From Cryphonectria parasitica EP155 (lineage: Eukaryota; Ascomycota; Sordariomycetes; Diaporthales; Cryphonectriaceae): a DNA stretch of 64,000 bases. Made by a program: the position numbers and the translations under genes. The DNA lies in the NCBI RefSeq assembly GCF_011745365.1, contig NW_024468909.1, forward strand, positions 496,001-560,000, given 5' to 3'. The notes under the pieces were generated by a model. That model searched no databases, was not told the DNA's origin, and worked only from the letters and a program-made list of their open reading frames with translations. Below are positions 34,827 to 47,238 of this stretch, piece by piece; within the stretch, counting starts at the first letter, position 1; every line of letters begins with the position of its first letter.

Positions 34827-37089
34827 ATGGAACAGGACATCGAGTTGCTTCGGCAAGACTGGATGCAGAATGAAGCGCCCAGGTTTGACAGCGCATTTGC
34901 CGTTGCATCCCCGGCCCAGGGTAGCGATCAGAGGGCTGTCCTACGACGAAAAAAACCAGACTAGTAAGCATTTCACACCTCAGCTCCACGGTTGATGTCG
35001 AACAAGAGCACTGCATTTTGAATTGGCCCAATTGTTGATTGAAAACCTTCCAGTGACATCGAGAACGCTCTGAGGCACTATAAGACCCTGGAAGGACACC
35101 CGAGTCTTGCAATCGATCCCGCGAATTGTTCATGGGCCGATGTTTTCCGGCTTCAGTCAGAAGCACAGGTCTTGTACAATAAGAAGGCAAAAGGGGTCTT
35201 AGGCTCAATCCGAAAGGCTTTTCGGATGTTAGGAGATCATCCTGGCTATGCCGAGCGATTCCTAGATTTCATACCTGATGAGATGTGGGGAAAAGCTCTG
35301 CGGATCTCATTGGGGTGGATGTTCTCGGTGCGTCTTGATGTGCCTGTCTGCCTGCCAGGAAAATAAAAAAGCACAAAGTTCTAACGTACAAAACCCTTTA
35401 GCTTATCAAGAGCGCGGCCGAGGCCCGTGAGAAGGTTCTCACGGCATTTGAAGACATCCCAGATATCATCATGATCGCTGAAGCAAGGCGGAAGCATTTT
35501 CAAGCAGATGCACGTGTTGTTGAACTGGTTGACAATCTGTATGACGCCGTCCTGAAAGCCACGACAAAGCTCATTGCGTTTCTGCTACCGAAACATCAAA
35601 GTGAGCCCTCAAACAACCGGAAAATCTTGCGTGGATCGATGTTAATTGTGCCCTACCAGTTTCGAAGATCTTTCCAATGTTCTCGAGTGTCCCCTCGGAG
35701 GATGACATCGATGGAATGATCAAGATGATAAAGCAAGCAGTCTCCGCTTTGGACAAACAAAGCGACATTCTGAAGGACGGCATACTCGTAGACATACATG
35801 ATCGTCTTCGGAAAGGAATCCAAGAAATTCAATTAGAGTTGCACGTCACCCGTCAGACAGCACTGGCTACCAACCAGCGAGTCGCCGAAGTGAAGTCCAT
35901 CGCGCAACAAAGCAGCCGCGAGATGAAGGAGGCTTTGGCGTCGCAGGAGCAGAATATTGTCAGGGCAATTCAGGCCGCCGATCAGGGGCGCATCAACGCT
36001 GCCAACAAAGCCTATGAGGGCATGGTGAACATGCTCAACGAGAACATCAGCAGATTCTTGACCGCACTGCAGGCTGAGGCAGATCTGGCAGATCAGAGGG
36101 AGAGATATCTCCTTGGACGTCTAGAAGCAGTCGAGATGGAGCTGGAGCTCGAAAGAGCGCGGACGCCGCAACCATCTCTGCTTGGGTCGCCAAGCCTCTC
36201 AGTTTCCGAGCTTCAGAGCATCATCCGTGCTCCTTTACAGACGACTACTCACGACTTCGACTACGTGCTTCGCCAAGGCCTACAGTTTGATCACTCTCAG
36301 CAAAGCCAACTACAATGGGTACTGCAGCACGAACGATTCTGGCAGTGGTTCTCCACCGACTCTTCTGACTTTCTTCTCGCTCACGGCGAGCTTATGGATT
36401 TTTCCAGTGATCAGGGGCGTGTCTCGAGTTTGTCAGTCGTCTGTGCCACCATCATGGCCAGCCTTTCGCAGACAACCTCCAAGGCTACTGGGCTCTACTA
36501 CTTTTGTGGCCTGCACCTATCTTCATACGACGATATACGAGGGCCTCAAGGCCTGATGAGGTGCTTGATCGCACGACTGCTCATGGAGCTCGATACTAGC
36601 GGCGGTCCCAGCCCGAATCTCGGGTTCGTGGACGTCCCTTACCTTGAGGCATTGCAGCGCCGGGACATCACATACCTCTGCCACCTTTTCTCCTCCATCA
36701 TGGTGCAGTTCGCGCCCGGTACAACCATATACTGCATGATAGACGGGATCACATGGTACGAGCGCTCGAATATGCTCGAAGACCTGCTTCATATCACGCA
36801 GAGTCTATACAGACTTGTCGATGGACGGTACTCCAGATGTCGACTGAAGGTGCTGATTACGAGTCCATTCCGGCCAGGCCAACTCGCCTCGGGCATCCCG
36901 GCACATCAACAGATCGTGCTTCAACCCGCGTCCTTGCTACTTGAAGCATCACCTGGGAGGGTGTCAGCATCAGCATCGGACCTGGGCCTGATGCAGAGTC
37001 GTATGTATGGCGCAGTATCCAGCGTGAATCTGAACCAAGTCGCACGTCCTGTTGACGAAGAAGAGTGGACAGCTGATGATTTCACCTGA
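34827..37089 (+). CDS. DUF7708-like, STAND-type protein with degenerate P-loop region
   Basis: Four exons, join(34827..34963,35054..35327,35402..35600,35660..37089), 679 aa; introns of 90, 74 and 59 nt, phases 2, 0 and 1, all with canonical borders. Residues about 46-200 (KTLEGHPSLAIDPANCSWADV, GVLGSIRKAFRMLGDH, FLDFIPDEMWGKALRI) look like the helical N-terminal DUF7708-type domain that precedes NACHT modules in fungal NLR-like proteins. Residues about 250-375 form a long coiled coil. A region homologous to the NTPase part follows: HERFWQWFSTDSSDFLLAHGEL, a SLSVVCATIMASL helix, YYFCGLH and the acidic YCMIDGITWYERSN. The GxxxxGK(S/T) P-loop is absent at FLLAHGEL (441-448), so ATP binding is doubtful. 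There are no WD40, ankyrin or TPR repeats. Known relatives act in fungal self/non-self recognition and stress signalling. The function here is not known. Confidence 0.85.
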
Positions 37090-38723
37090 TTCTCGAAAAA
37101 TGGTTTGAAATTTGGTCCCATGTCTGGCGGGTTCTCCGTTGTTTGAGTGCCGATGAGATTACGCGTGCCTCTGGCTGCTTCCGCCCTTGGAGTCCTGCTT
37201 GGAATTTTCAAAGAAAAAGGCCACCAAGCAAGCCAAGAGAGCCAAAAAGGGCAACATGGCCAGCGAGGTGGCGTGAAAGGTTCCTACATGTAGGTGCCGT
37301 GGGATAGCGGGTTCCCCATGATGCCACGGGTCGATCGCTGCATTCACATCTTCGCTCGTCCCGCAATGCAAGTGAATCGTCAACGGAATACTTGTGAGCC
37401 AGATGTACATATTGCTTGAGGGAGACAGATACTGGCATTTTGGGGACATCAGCGCTTCTGCTACATGTGCGAGCCGGAGCAGTCGGGAACTGCTGAGAGA
37501 ATTCAATTAAGTAGTCAAGACTCCCAAGTCTTTCGTTTTGTGAATAGTTCACTACCACCCCACCATCTGAGATCTCACGCACATCTGATACATGCGCATA
37601 CAGATGGGAATTTCCAAGCAGAGATGGCCTTGCACCTTATTTATGGCAATTATGCATTCGGAAATAGCCTTATCCTTTCCAGAGTCATTATTGGATGGTG
37701 TAAAGTAGATACTTTTGGTACGTGTCCAGGTAAAGAAATTACGTGTTGACGATGCTATGTAAGAATAAATACGTTTGGCAATACAACTTGAAAACGCTCA
37801 GGTTCTTGCTTAGCAATCTAAAGCGTGTCTTCCTGAAAGCTTCATCCCCATACAATCATGCCTATACGACGTTCTGGACGCTAGCATTTATATCGATATA
37901 TTTGCATGCCCTTGTTGTATTGGCCTGAGTAGTTTAGCAAGTAATTACCGTTGCTGCTGCTGTGGAGGAGTGGGCAAAAAGGTGGGTGGATCTCGCGACA
38001 TGCTCGCGGCTTCAGGACGACCAAACATGAGACTCAATATGGTGAATCTGTTTGTGAAGGCATAATAATTATTTAGGCAATGCCTTGCAGGAGCACACAC
38101 CGTCGCCAGTCTTGTATATTTGCGGCTGTAAATCCACTTATACAGCACGTGAATAGATGAGCGATCCCGCAAAGGGCAGAAAGGAAAAATCGAATGACAA
38201 GTTGAACGCCCACGAAATTTCTGTTGCCTTTTGAAAAAGAAAAAGCGGAGCCAATGGCATGATATAATCTAATCTGATCCATCTCCGAGGCTTGCGAGTT
38301 TTCGTACCACTCACAGGCCCGCATTTTATCACTTCGGTTGCCCTCAACTTTACTCCGGAGTCGCTCCCCTTCGCAGGCAGATCATTTCACGGGCAGAACT
38401 TTTTTCTCTCTTCTTGTTTTCTATGGTAGCTTTGGCAGTTTTCATCCTACTACATACACAACCTCTTCTCGTCGCCTTTTTTTTGTGCAATTTTGTTGAT
38501 GCTTTGCTGCTATTGCCTTTGTGTCTTCAAGTCATTAAATTGCCTGCATGTCAAAATAAGCGTGCGCGTGCGCGTGTTTTAACCTCGGCCCGTGCAAGGA
38601 GAACCGACGTCAACCTTGCGACGCGATCTTTCCTCTCGTCCTCCTTCTCCTCCTTCGCGGAAACCACCCTCCCACCCACACTCCTCTCTCTCGAACCATA
38701 CGATAATCAATCAATCCTCAACC
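37090..38723. other. Intergenic DNA between STAND-like and PEX11C genes
   Basis: 1.6 kb. The minus-strand frames at 37159-37506 and 37208-37582 and plus-strand frame 37465-37749 lack recognisable features. The last 300 bp before 38724 are T/C-rich, consistent with a transcription start for the next gene. Confidence 0.45.
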
Positions 38724-39827
38724 ATGTCCTCCTCAACTTCTGTCGCCGAGAACCTCCCCACAGGCGAACCCATCCCAGCCCCAACCTCGCCCATACCCTC
38801 CTCTTCCTCCTCCTCCCCAAAGAAGACGACACCAGCAACCGCCCACCTCAAATCCCTCCTCCGCACTCTCCCCCATGGCGCCGACGCCTTCCTTGCCCAC
38901 CTCCAGCGCTGCCTCGCCACCCCTTCCGGCACCGACACCACCCTCCTCTTCATCTGCTACGCCTCCCGCCTCTCCTCCGCCCTCCTCGCCGCCCTGTCCA
39001 CCTCGCTCCTGCGCCGCTCCGCCCGCTCAGGTCTCCTGACCCTCGCCTTTGTCAGCAGCAGCAGCAGCACCACCACCTCCCCAGCAACAACAGCAGCCGC
39101 CGCCGCCGCCGAGAAGACGGCCACCGTGCTCCTCGCGCAAGGCCCAGGCGCCAGCAGCCGCGCCGCCCTCGCCGCAGCAGCCGCCCAGCTCGCCGCCCTC
39201 GTTTCCGCCCGGCTCAAGAACCTAGGCAGCCTGGCCAGCGAGGCCCGCACCATCGCCCGGCTATGGGGCCTGTTGGGCATGTACTTTTGGGCCCGCCGCC
39301 TGGTCCTCCAGTTGCTATCATCAGACGGCGGCGGCGGCGGCGGCGGCGGCAACAACAACAACAAGAAGAAGGAGAAACAACAGGACACCACCGCCACCCT
39401 CCTCGTCTCGTGGGCCCAGCTCATCTCCTGCACCGCCTTCCAGTACCTCGAGAACGTCGCCTACCTCTCCGGCCGCGGCGTGCTGGGCTGGACCCCTAAG
39501 CAGCAGGGGAGAGCGTACGTGGTCGCCTCGCGCTGGCTGGCCGTCTACACCGGTCTCGAGATCGGGAAGCTCCTGGCCGAGATAGTAGCCAGACGAGGGG
39601 CTGGGCCACGGGCAGAGACAAAGACGGAGACAACAGAGACGGAGGAGGAAAGGGCGCAGGCCGAGGAAGCTGTCCGGAGAAGCATGGCGATTAATCTCGC
39701 TTGGACACCACTGACGCTGCACTGGGCTACCGAGGGCGGGTTTTTGACGGATGCTGCTGTGGGCTTTGGGGGTTGCATTCCTGGTGTGATTCAGATGCGG
39801 AAGCTGTGGAGGGAGACGGCGCAGTGA
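38724..39827 (+). CDS. PEX11C-like peroxisomal membrane elongation factor
   Basis: Single exon, 367 aa from the ATG in CAACCATGTC; an in-frame upstream Met at 38592 would add 44 Pro/Ser-rich residues and is less likely. The N-terminal 35 residues are Ser/Pro-rich. The family core follows: KSLLRTLPHGADAFLAHLQRC, LFICYASRLSSALLAAL, SARLKNLGSLASEARTIARLWGLLGMYFWARRLV, then AQLISCTAFQYLENVAYLSGRGVLGWTP. A second helical block and a short C-terminal hydrophobic stretch (AINLAWTPLTLHWA) end the protein. PEX11 proteins insert an amphipathic helix into the peroxisomal membrane and drive its elongation before division. A Gly/Asn/Lys microsatellite-coded insertion (about residues 204-225) interrupts the middle. 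A PTS1 is not expected for this membrane protein. Confidence 0.92.
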   Translation: MSSSTSVAENLPTGEPIPAPTSPIPSSSSSSPKKTTPATAHLKSLLRTLPHGADAFLAHLQRCLATPSGTDTTLLFICYASRLSSALLAALSTSLLRRSARSGLLTLAFVSSSSSTTTSPATTAAAAAAEKTATVLLAQGPGASSRAALAAAAAQLAALVSARLKNLGSLASEARTIARLWGLLGMYFWARRLVLQLLSSDGGGGGGGGNNNNKKKEKQQDTTATLLVSWAQLISCTAFQYLENVAYLSGRGVLGWTPKQQGRAYVVASRWLAVYTGLEIGKLLAEIVARRGAGPRAETKTETTETEEERAQAEEAVRRSMAINLAWTPLTLHWATEGGFLTDAAVGFGGCIPGVIQMRKLWRETAQ

Positions 39828-40523
39828 GGTGGGCAGAATTTGATGGGAAGCTAGTTGACTGCAAAGGAATGGCTCGTCTGTCATATATATAGAAGCAGTC
39901 CATAAACTGTATAGGCCAATTTGCATAGCCAGCATGAGCAGACACAACTAAATTCAAAGATTCACTCATGCAAAATGGTATCATATTTCTCTCCATCCTC
40001 CCTGTAATTACCCTTCCCTGGCTCGCTTTTGCTTTGTATAGCGTAGCCATAGCTCCATCATATACCTTCTTCCACCTCATCTTCCTGACCATTTTCCGTT
40101 TTTCCTTTCAAAAGAATGATAGTACAAATTTGAGCCAGCCGGGCCTAACCTTCTCGCCTCTGGAACTGCCCTCTGATGGCACTATCTCTCTTCCCCTCTC
40201 CTCCTGGTCATGGTGATCATAGCCCTTACGCAAGCATCACGTTGTCCTGGCAAGATCTTCCTTATCTCGCCGAGTCTTGTCATAACACTGAAGAAGAGGG
40301 TTCAGTACCATCCGCCCATGTGAGTGTAATAATAGATATTATTCATGACGTCGTATGAGACCGTTGCACCTCCGGCCCAGACGTATAAGTGGGAGCAACA
40401 CCTTGTTTTTCTTCCTTGCAAGTAGCACACTTAACAGCGACTATCGCCTTCTGCTTCACTCCGTGTACGGAAGAATTGGCATCCAATCATTATGCGCCAT
40501 GTCCACGAGGGACCCAACATTGG
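39828..40523. other. Convergent intergenic DNA between PEX11C and the GPI-protein gene
   Basis: 696 bp with T/C-rich plus-strand stretches and no supportable gene or RNA. The frame at 39968-40216 has no family resemblance. Confidence 0.45.
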
Positions 40524-41354
40524 TTATCGCAGGAGCAGAGCGTAGAGTAAGACACCAATTGATATGTTCACCGACCAAGCCATTGAAGCTCTGGCCGAGC
40601 CCGAAGTGGTATCGAATGGGCTTCCGCCACCGCGGCCATCATCCGTGGTCGAGCTCGAGGTCGTCGTGGTGACTGCAGCGGTCGAAGGCGATGTAGATGA
40701 TGTGGTGTCAGTTGCTGCCGTGGTGGACGTCACAGCTGAGGAGGTGCTTGATTCAACGGACGTCGTGGAGGCAGTCGGCGCTGTGATCGTCAGGCTGGTG
40801 GTGGTGCCATCTCCTGAGGTAGAAGAACTGGTCGAGCTGGTTGATCTGGTGGTTGTGGTCGTCGACGTGGTCGAGCCTGGTATGGTGGTAAACGACCCTA
40901 TGCTCTGTGAGGAGGTCGAGGCTTCCGACGTGGTGGTTGTAGCGGTGGTCTTGGTCGTCGATGTTTGCTGAGCGGATGAGGAGGTTGTACTTGTCGTCTG
41001 CGCCACTGTGACCTGGTTCAATAGGCACGCATGTATGATGAGGGTCCCTGATTGGGCGAATGACAATACTGAGTTTGACGATGCATCCACATTGTCACAG
41101 CTGTTTCCTACGTCGTCCTCGATGTCTTTGATACCGTTCTCACACTGATCCGAGCAGGTCGACCCGGATGCAAAGTCGGCTGTGGTACACCCTTGGATCG
41201 TCTGGTGGTACACAGTATTACATGCCGCTGGGAGTACCCCGTTTTGGATGGGCTGTAAGTCGTTGAGAGACACCGCGCATGCTGTCGATGCCATCGTAAA
41301 CCAGGCTCCCAACCTTGCTTTCCGCCGCCGCCTCGTCCGTGGCTGTCCGGCCAT
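40524..41354 (-). CDS. Probable GPI-anchored Ser/Thr-rich cell-surface protein
   Basis: Single exon, 276 aa. A very basic N-terminus (MAGQPRTRRRRKARLG) precedes a hydrophobic segment WFTMASTACAVSL, together a plausible signal peptide or anchor. The mature N-terminal region holds seven cysteines with spacings ACN, GCT, TCSDQCENG, NSC and HAC and resembles the short cysteine domain found at the start of many uncharacterised fungal wall proteins. Residues about 120-245 are almost only Thr/Ser, a mucin-like stalk, then SGSARASMAW and a hydrophobic end (VNISIGVLLYALLLR), typical of a GPI anchor signal. It should sit in the plasma membrane or wall. The low-complexity stalk means the true start and homology cannot be judged by eye. 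The gene is convergent with PEX11C. Confidence 0.75.
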   Translation of the reverse strand: MAGQPRTRRRRKARLGAWFTMASTACAVSLNDLQPIQNGVLPAACNTVYHQTIQGCTTADFASGSTCSDQCENGIKDIEDDVGNSCDNVDASSNSVLSFAQSGTLIIHACLLNQVTVAQTTSTTSSSAQQTSTTKTTATTTTSEASTSSQSIGSFTTIPGSTTSTTTTTRSTSSTSSSTSGDGTTTSLTITAPTASTTSVESSTSSAVTSTTAATDTTSSTSPSTAAVTTTTSSSTTDDGRGGGSPFDTTSGSARASMAWSVNISIGVLLYALLLR

Positions 41355-43871
41355 GTTGTGATTCGCACTCGAGCTTCCGTCCCCCCTGCCGGTTCACTTC
41401 CTTTGATTTCACCGCTCAGATTCACAGAAGTGTGATTTTGGATGTGAGATCATTCCAGCGTTCAAATTTCAAGACCAATTTGCCCTTTGCTGATTCCGTC
41501 GATGTCGTTCCGTTCTTGTGAGGTGCTATGTTGTGGAGGAGCAGTGTAAGTCTCTTTCAGCCTCTTCCGACGAGACCACGAGTGAGTTCGCCGCGGAAGT
41601 AAAAAGTCTCTGAGAAGCCGAGGACGCCTCCTGATTTGGTTTGCGACGCACACGCCAGGGTTGAGGTCCGGTCCCTTAGTACGGACACGGCGAAACGAGA
41701 TGTGTGTCAGGACCTGTGCTGACTTGCCCGGCACCCAGGCCCGACTAAGAGAATGAGGAAACACCCGCCCTTTTGAATCTGCCTCTGCTGTCGACCGTGA
41801 AGTACTTCGCTGCTAATGCAGGTAGCCTTGATCCCGTTTGGGGCCTGTTTTTTCCTTGCCTAGGCCACGAGGAGATGACCTAAGGGGCGCCAAATGGCAG
41901 GTGGCGTTCCAGGACGGTAATTATGAGACGATGAGAAAGTCAAGTTGGACCGAATCTCTCGGCGCACAAGAGGATGAATGGTAAAAATGAAATTCAGAAT
42001 CCTAAATTACAGACGTTGCTGATTGTCCGCAAGAGGAGGGTCTAAGGGTAAGTAGGAGAAAGGGATTTTGAAGAGAAGCCCTCAACACACGGCTCTGGGA
42101 GGGCTCGAATATCTGTGCGTGTGTGTGTGTGCGTGTCTGACGCAATAAGGGACGGCCGCAGCAGCAACAACGCCTTGGCAGTGGGTGATGATGATGAGCA
42201 GGAAACACTTCCTGGGCTGAGGATGGGAGGGGCTTGTATGATGTTCGTCCGAAAATGGTGATAGCCGATGACGGTCAGTCAATCAAGTGCCTTCCACCTC
42301 GGCAGTGTTTGATTCGAAACGGCCGCTCGCTTCGGCTGCGGCTGGTCACAGCAAGGAGGAACGTCAAGAAGATGCACGAAGAGGACAAGGAGGACGCTTG
42401 AAAGGGAAGAGATGCTGTACCTCATCGAGAGGATCAGGCAGGTTCATGTGGAAGGAGGTGCCAAGTGAAAACAAGAGCAACCGCACAGCATACTATGTAC
42501 AAAGCAAGTATAGTACCAAAGTACTTATGGTGCCAGTGTTGTGTTTGAGGATCTGCAGCGGAAGGAGGCACCATACAACCAGTCTCCTCGAAAGAGGCAG
42601 TCCTCTCAGAACAACGTCAGACGTCATGCGAGGCGAAGAGGGGACAAGGGAAGGGGCCACCTCGACGTAACACCAGAAAGGCAGACCAATCAACTATCGC
42701 TGCCGTGTTTGTTGCCTACCAGTTACCTGAAAACGGAGAGAACGAGGCCCAATACACGACCTCGCCTCCTCCCAGGCAGGAAGTCGATCATTTGTCAAGA
42801 CAAGAACGAGACCAGTACCAATTGTAAACCTACCAATCTCCTCTCTCAGCCCCTTCCTCTGCCATTCATACTCCACACTGGCGCTACACAATGGCAGCAG
42901 CTCGTGCAGGTGTAAGCCCCCTCACCCCTCGGTTGGGTTTCAACGATCTCGTTCAGGCAAATAGTAACACTGCAGTACAACCGCAAAAAATAGGCAGGGC
43001 GTGTCGCTCCCCAGTCCACAAACCAATCCGCGCAGGGCTAGTCGGCAGTTCGTCTGAGCATCTGAAACGCAAGCGCTGAATGTCTGCTCGCCCGGCCGCC
43101 CCCGCGCCCCCAGCCCCTTGCAGATCATGACATGTTAGTTGATTGGTCAAGGATTTTGGCACTACTATGGCACAATCCAAATTCTTTCCCCGCTTTTCGC
43201 AGCCACCATTGAGGTGAGCCACATATAGGTGTTGAGCCACTTTCCTCGGCGCATCCTTCATTGCAACAGCTGGGAATATTGATATCCAATCAACCATGCA
43301 GCCAAAGAATTGGTCCATCGGTGCCTACTGTGATGATTCTCCGAGGGGAGTTTCCTCATTGATGTACAGTCCAATACAGTGAAAAAGGCGGAGACTTTTT
43401 TCTTCTCCATTTTGGCGGTTATATTACTGGTGATGGTCTTGCATGAATATGTTTCGACACGAAAAGAAAAACAGCAGGCCTCCGATAGAGCGTTTATGCA
43501 TGGCCATGTCCGTCCGCTGCCGACAGGGCAGGCTGGCTGTTCCTGTGTCAAGGTTCCCATATTCGGGAATTTCTTGGGGGGGGGGGGGGGCCACGTGGAA
43601 ACATCGACGCCCCGGCTTAAAGATGTCGAGTAATGTGTGAGCACAACATCCATGATATTTGGAGGGCAAGCAAAGGACCAGTCGATCAAACATATTCCTA
43701 GCTGGTGAGGTAGGTCAGAGAAGGTCGGAGGAGGCGACACTCCTGGCGGCGCGGTCTGTGTAATTTCACTTGCATAGAGGACCAAAGACAATATCAGAAA
43801 GCTGTGACTGGACGGCTCTTTCGCTTGACTCCTGATACCAGTGCGTGATTCATAATGCTTGAACAACCCCT
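41355..43871. other. 2.5-kb gene-poor region
   Basis: No gene, tRNA or transposon was seen. Frames at 42287-42670 and 43258-43866 have no recognisable composition. There is a GT/TG-rich patch near 42115-42135, a G run at about 43575-43590 and several GTACxxAGTAC-like patches (42490-42530). The right end holds the 3' flank of EFL1. Confidence 0.45.
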
Positions 43872-46800
43872 CTACCTCTTCAAGGTCTTCTGCTTCTCAG
43901 CATTCACAGCAACCGTCCGCCCCTCGACCAACATCCCCTTCTTCTTCCGGACCTTGTCCATATACCGCTTCGCAACATTCTCCTTGTCGCCAAATTCTCC
44001 AAGATCCTCCATCTCCTCCTCCGTGAACGGCACCCAGAACGGATCTTCGTCTAGGATCTCGAAGCCTGCGAAGATCAGCTGCGGCTGCGCTGCCCCCGAT
44101 GTCCGCTTACGCATCTCATCTGCGAAGCCAAACGACTCGGCGACTGGCACAACCGACTGGATGGTGAAGAAGGGGGTTCCTTCTTTCATGGCTTCGGATA
44201 GGACGTGTCCGCGCCGCCGGGTGAGCACGTCGTACACGCGGCCTAAAACCTCGGCTTTAGTAGCAGAGTTAGCATGATTTATGTCTTCTTCTTTACGTTG
44301 AGGAAGGGGATAGGAGGGTAATAAGAAAGCACATACTGCTCGCTTGGATCTCGCACGAGTACATGGCCAGCATCAACCGGGGCGACCAGTCAAGGAAGCC
44401 CTTGTGGATGGACTGCTGCGCCGTCTTGATAACCTCGCCCGTCAGGCGGCCGGTATTCTCTCCCGCTAGAGCCTCCTCCTCCTGCGTCGTGATCGATATG
44501 TCCTCGATGAACACAGCAATGCCCTGCACAGGCTCGCGACAGAGTGGGCCCTGTGATGTTGCGAGCTGGAACCCGTACTTGATCTTGTCGGATAGATGAT
44601 GGCCAGCTAGTTTCTCATGGGCCTCGGGCTTGACGTCGTCGCGCTTGTCCGTCTCAAAGGCCTTGGCCAGACAACCCTCCCGGGTGGCGTCGATGAGCAG
44701 ATTGGCACCTACACGGCGGGGACCAAAGTCGGAGATATTATCGACAATGTTCCTGAACGGGTCTCTGCCCTTGCCCGTCTCTAGGACGGTCTTGAGTTGC
44801 GCCTTGAAGTCCTCTGGGGAAAGGCATTTGGCCGCCGAGACATTAATGTCCTCATCGAGGCTCTCGTCATCGCTTTCGTCGTCGGTCTCCGTACTGGCAT
44901 TGGTGTGGTTCGTGCCATTCGAGCTCGCCTTTTTGGTGTTCAAATGCTTAATGGCACCGGCATTTTTCTCCAAAAAGTCAGTGACTTCAGCTGGGAGAGG
45001 CCGCACGCGCAGCGTCAGGGTGACCTGCTTGGAGCTTGTGACACCAACAACGGCACCTCTGCCCAAGTCCTTGTTCGCTGGTGGTTTCATTTCTTCTGCC
45101 CGCACGATGGTCTCTTTGTATGGTACGATCGCCTCACCAGCCTGGATCTCACACCGCGCGAACCGCTCACGTAGGTCTGTTAGACATCTTTCCAGGTGCA
45201 ACTCACCGGCAGTCAGCAGCACGTGCTCGCCACTGGAGAATTGCTCGTACTCAGCACAGGCATCGGCCTGAACTAGCAGCTTCAGGCCCTCAATCATCTT
45301 GTCAAGGTCGGCAGGGTTGGCTGGCTCCAGCGCAACCCTGACGATGGGCCGCCCGCCCAAGCTTCCCACACCTGCAAGGTTGACAGCACCCTCCAGCTGT
45401 GAGCAAAGAGTTCCGGTCTTGAGGATGCCGGAGCCTTCAAGACCACCGATGCCAAAAACAACACCTGCGGGAACGCTGTCGAGACTCTCGAGACTTCGCC
45501 CCATGAGCATGTACAGAGCCGAGACGGTGACCTTTTTCGGAATTGGTTGATGTTGTGGGTTCGCGGGGGAGAATTTGGGTGGGAGAACGTAGATCTCGTC
45601 ACCAATAGACAGCACACCCGAGTAGATGCGTGCAAACCCGATCAGATGCTCGGGATCAACTTTCTGCTCTTCAGGCGTAGGCTCATCTTCGTACAGGGTA
45701 GCACTGTCAAGCGCCTGAGCAAGGTGATCCATGGGATCACGATGTTCAATGGCGGCCTGTGCACGCGCAGCCTCTGCTCGTTTCTTTCGTGCCATCTCTC
45801 TTGCCTCTTCTGGACTGAGCTGACCCCGGCGCTTATTGTGCGGCAGCTCGCTCTCAGGAATGGAGACCATCTTGCTGACGTACACAACCACAGGGTCGGT
45901 CTTCGAATGCTTGAAATTGACCATTGCGTCGCGGACCTCGGGAGCAATGTACTCTCCGCCGGGCGAGTCGTCAAGAAGCTCTGGTAGCCTATCTCCCTGT
46001 GCGGTCCGAGGCGATGGCAATGACTCAACCACGGAGACCAACAGAGCGACTGACAGTGGTAACCAAGACGAAAAGACTGTGGTGAGTAAGGTGCGAGGGT
46101 CTCGAGAGTTCAGTATATGCCGTGGTATCGTGATGTTGAGAGACTTGATGATCTTTTCCAGCATGACTGTGTCTCCTTTTCCGTTGTCGCCGCCGATGGT
46201 TGCCGTGTATACCGCCCAGACCTGTTCCAAGACAAGCTGCACAAACAGAGGTTTCAGATTCCGGCCCTTCAAGTGCTTCTGGCCCAGGACCTTTTTGGTC
46301 TTGGGATCCAGATAAAAGTTTCCCCACAGTACTTTCTCCAGACTGCTTCGTTTGATGCCCAATTTCTTCTCGTATAATGATGCAAATTGTCGGACAGTAA
46401 AGGCCCAGCCATCGATGGCACTGCCAAATATAACGTTGTTCTTCTCAGGCGCAAAGTAAAGGTCTTCATCGTCTCGCTCTTCGAATTGCAGCTCGCCGGA
46501 TTCGGTCTGCTGATCGACCAGCTGGGCCTCCTTGGCAGCTGCGGCTTTGACCCTCTCCTCGATCCTCTCTCGCCAGTTGAGGTCCTCTTCCATACGTTCA
46601 CCCTGAAAGAAGCTGCCGAGGACTGCATTGACCTGCTCAAGAAGCTTGCTCAGATGCACGTATGCCTCGCCTGGTGTCATTTTCAGTTCAGTGATAAGTC
46701 TGTCCATCTTGTTGATGACTAGGAGGGGCTTGAGTTTCTCTTCCCAGGTCTGTCGCAGAACGGTGACAGTCTGACTGCAAACACCTTCCACCGCATCAAC

Positions 46801-47238
46801 CAGAACCACAGCCCCGTCGCACAGCCGTGATGCTGTCGACACTTCGCTGCTGAAGTCGATGTGTCCTGGTGAGTCGATCAGGTTGATGAGATACTCCTTC
46901 GCTTCTGGTGCTGCGTCTGGGCTTGACCTCCTCAACATGCTGAAGTAAAGAGATATGGCTGAGGACTCCATGGTAATGCCCCGCTGCTGCTCATCCGGCC
47001 GGGAGTCGAGGTAACGGACCTTGCCCGCAAGCCTTGGTGAGATGATGCCATTGGTGGCGAGGAGGGCGTCGGTGAGCGATGTCTTGCCATGATCGACGTG
47101 GGCAAGAATACATATCTAGACTCAAATCAGAACCATATCATGTTGAGGGCATTTTCAGGAGTTGTGTGTACTTACATTGCGGACATTATCTGCGTGTTGC
47201 TGGAGGTTGGCCAGCTGCTGAGGGCTGACGACGGGCAT
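43872..47238 (-). CDS. EFL1: Elongation factor 2-like GTPase EFL1/RIA1
   Basis: Three exons, complement(join(43872..44254,44337..47115,47176..47238)), 1074 aa. Exon 1 (MPVVSPQQLANLQQHADNVRN) ends at a GTAAGT donor; the last intron ends in an unusual TAAAG acceptor preceded by CTAAC and splits a Thr codon. G1 is AHVDHGKT (26-33), G2 includes RGITM, G3 is DSPGH (102-106) and G4 NKMD (156-159), followed by EF2-type domains II-V (RVALEPANPADLDKMIEGLKLL, ASTEVLGRVYDVLTRRRG). EFL1 acts with SBDS to release the anti-association factor Tif6/eIF6 from pre-60S subunits in the cytoplasm. The family insertion between G domain and domain II, rich in Glu/Ser, is present (about 450-560). It is head to head with eIF3l, so a shared promoter may couple two translation genes. 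Confidence 0.93.

Noticed and set aside
38414..39499. 361-aa Pro/Arg-rich frame overlapping PEX11C
   Set aside because: The Pro/His/Arg-rich composition is the typical shadow of a high-GC coding frame; PEX11C in the other frame matches its family.
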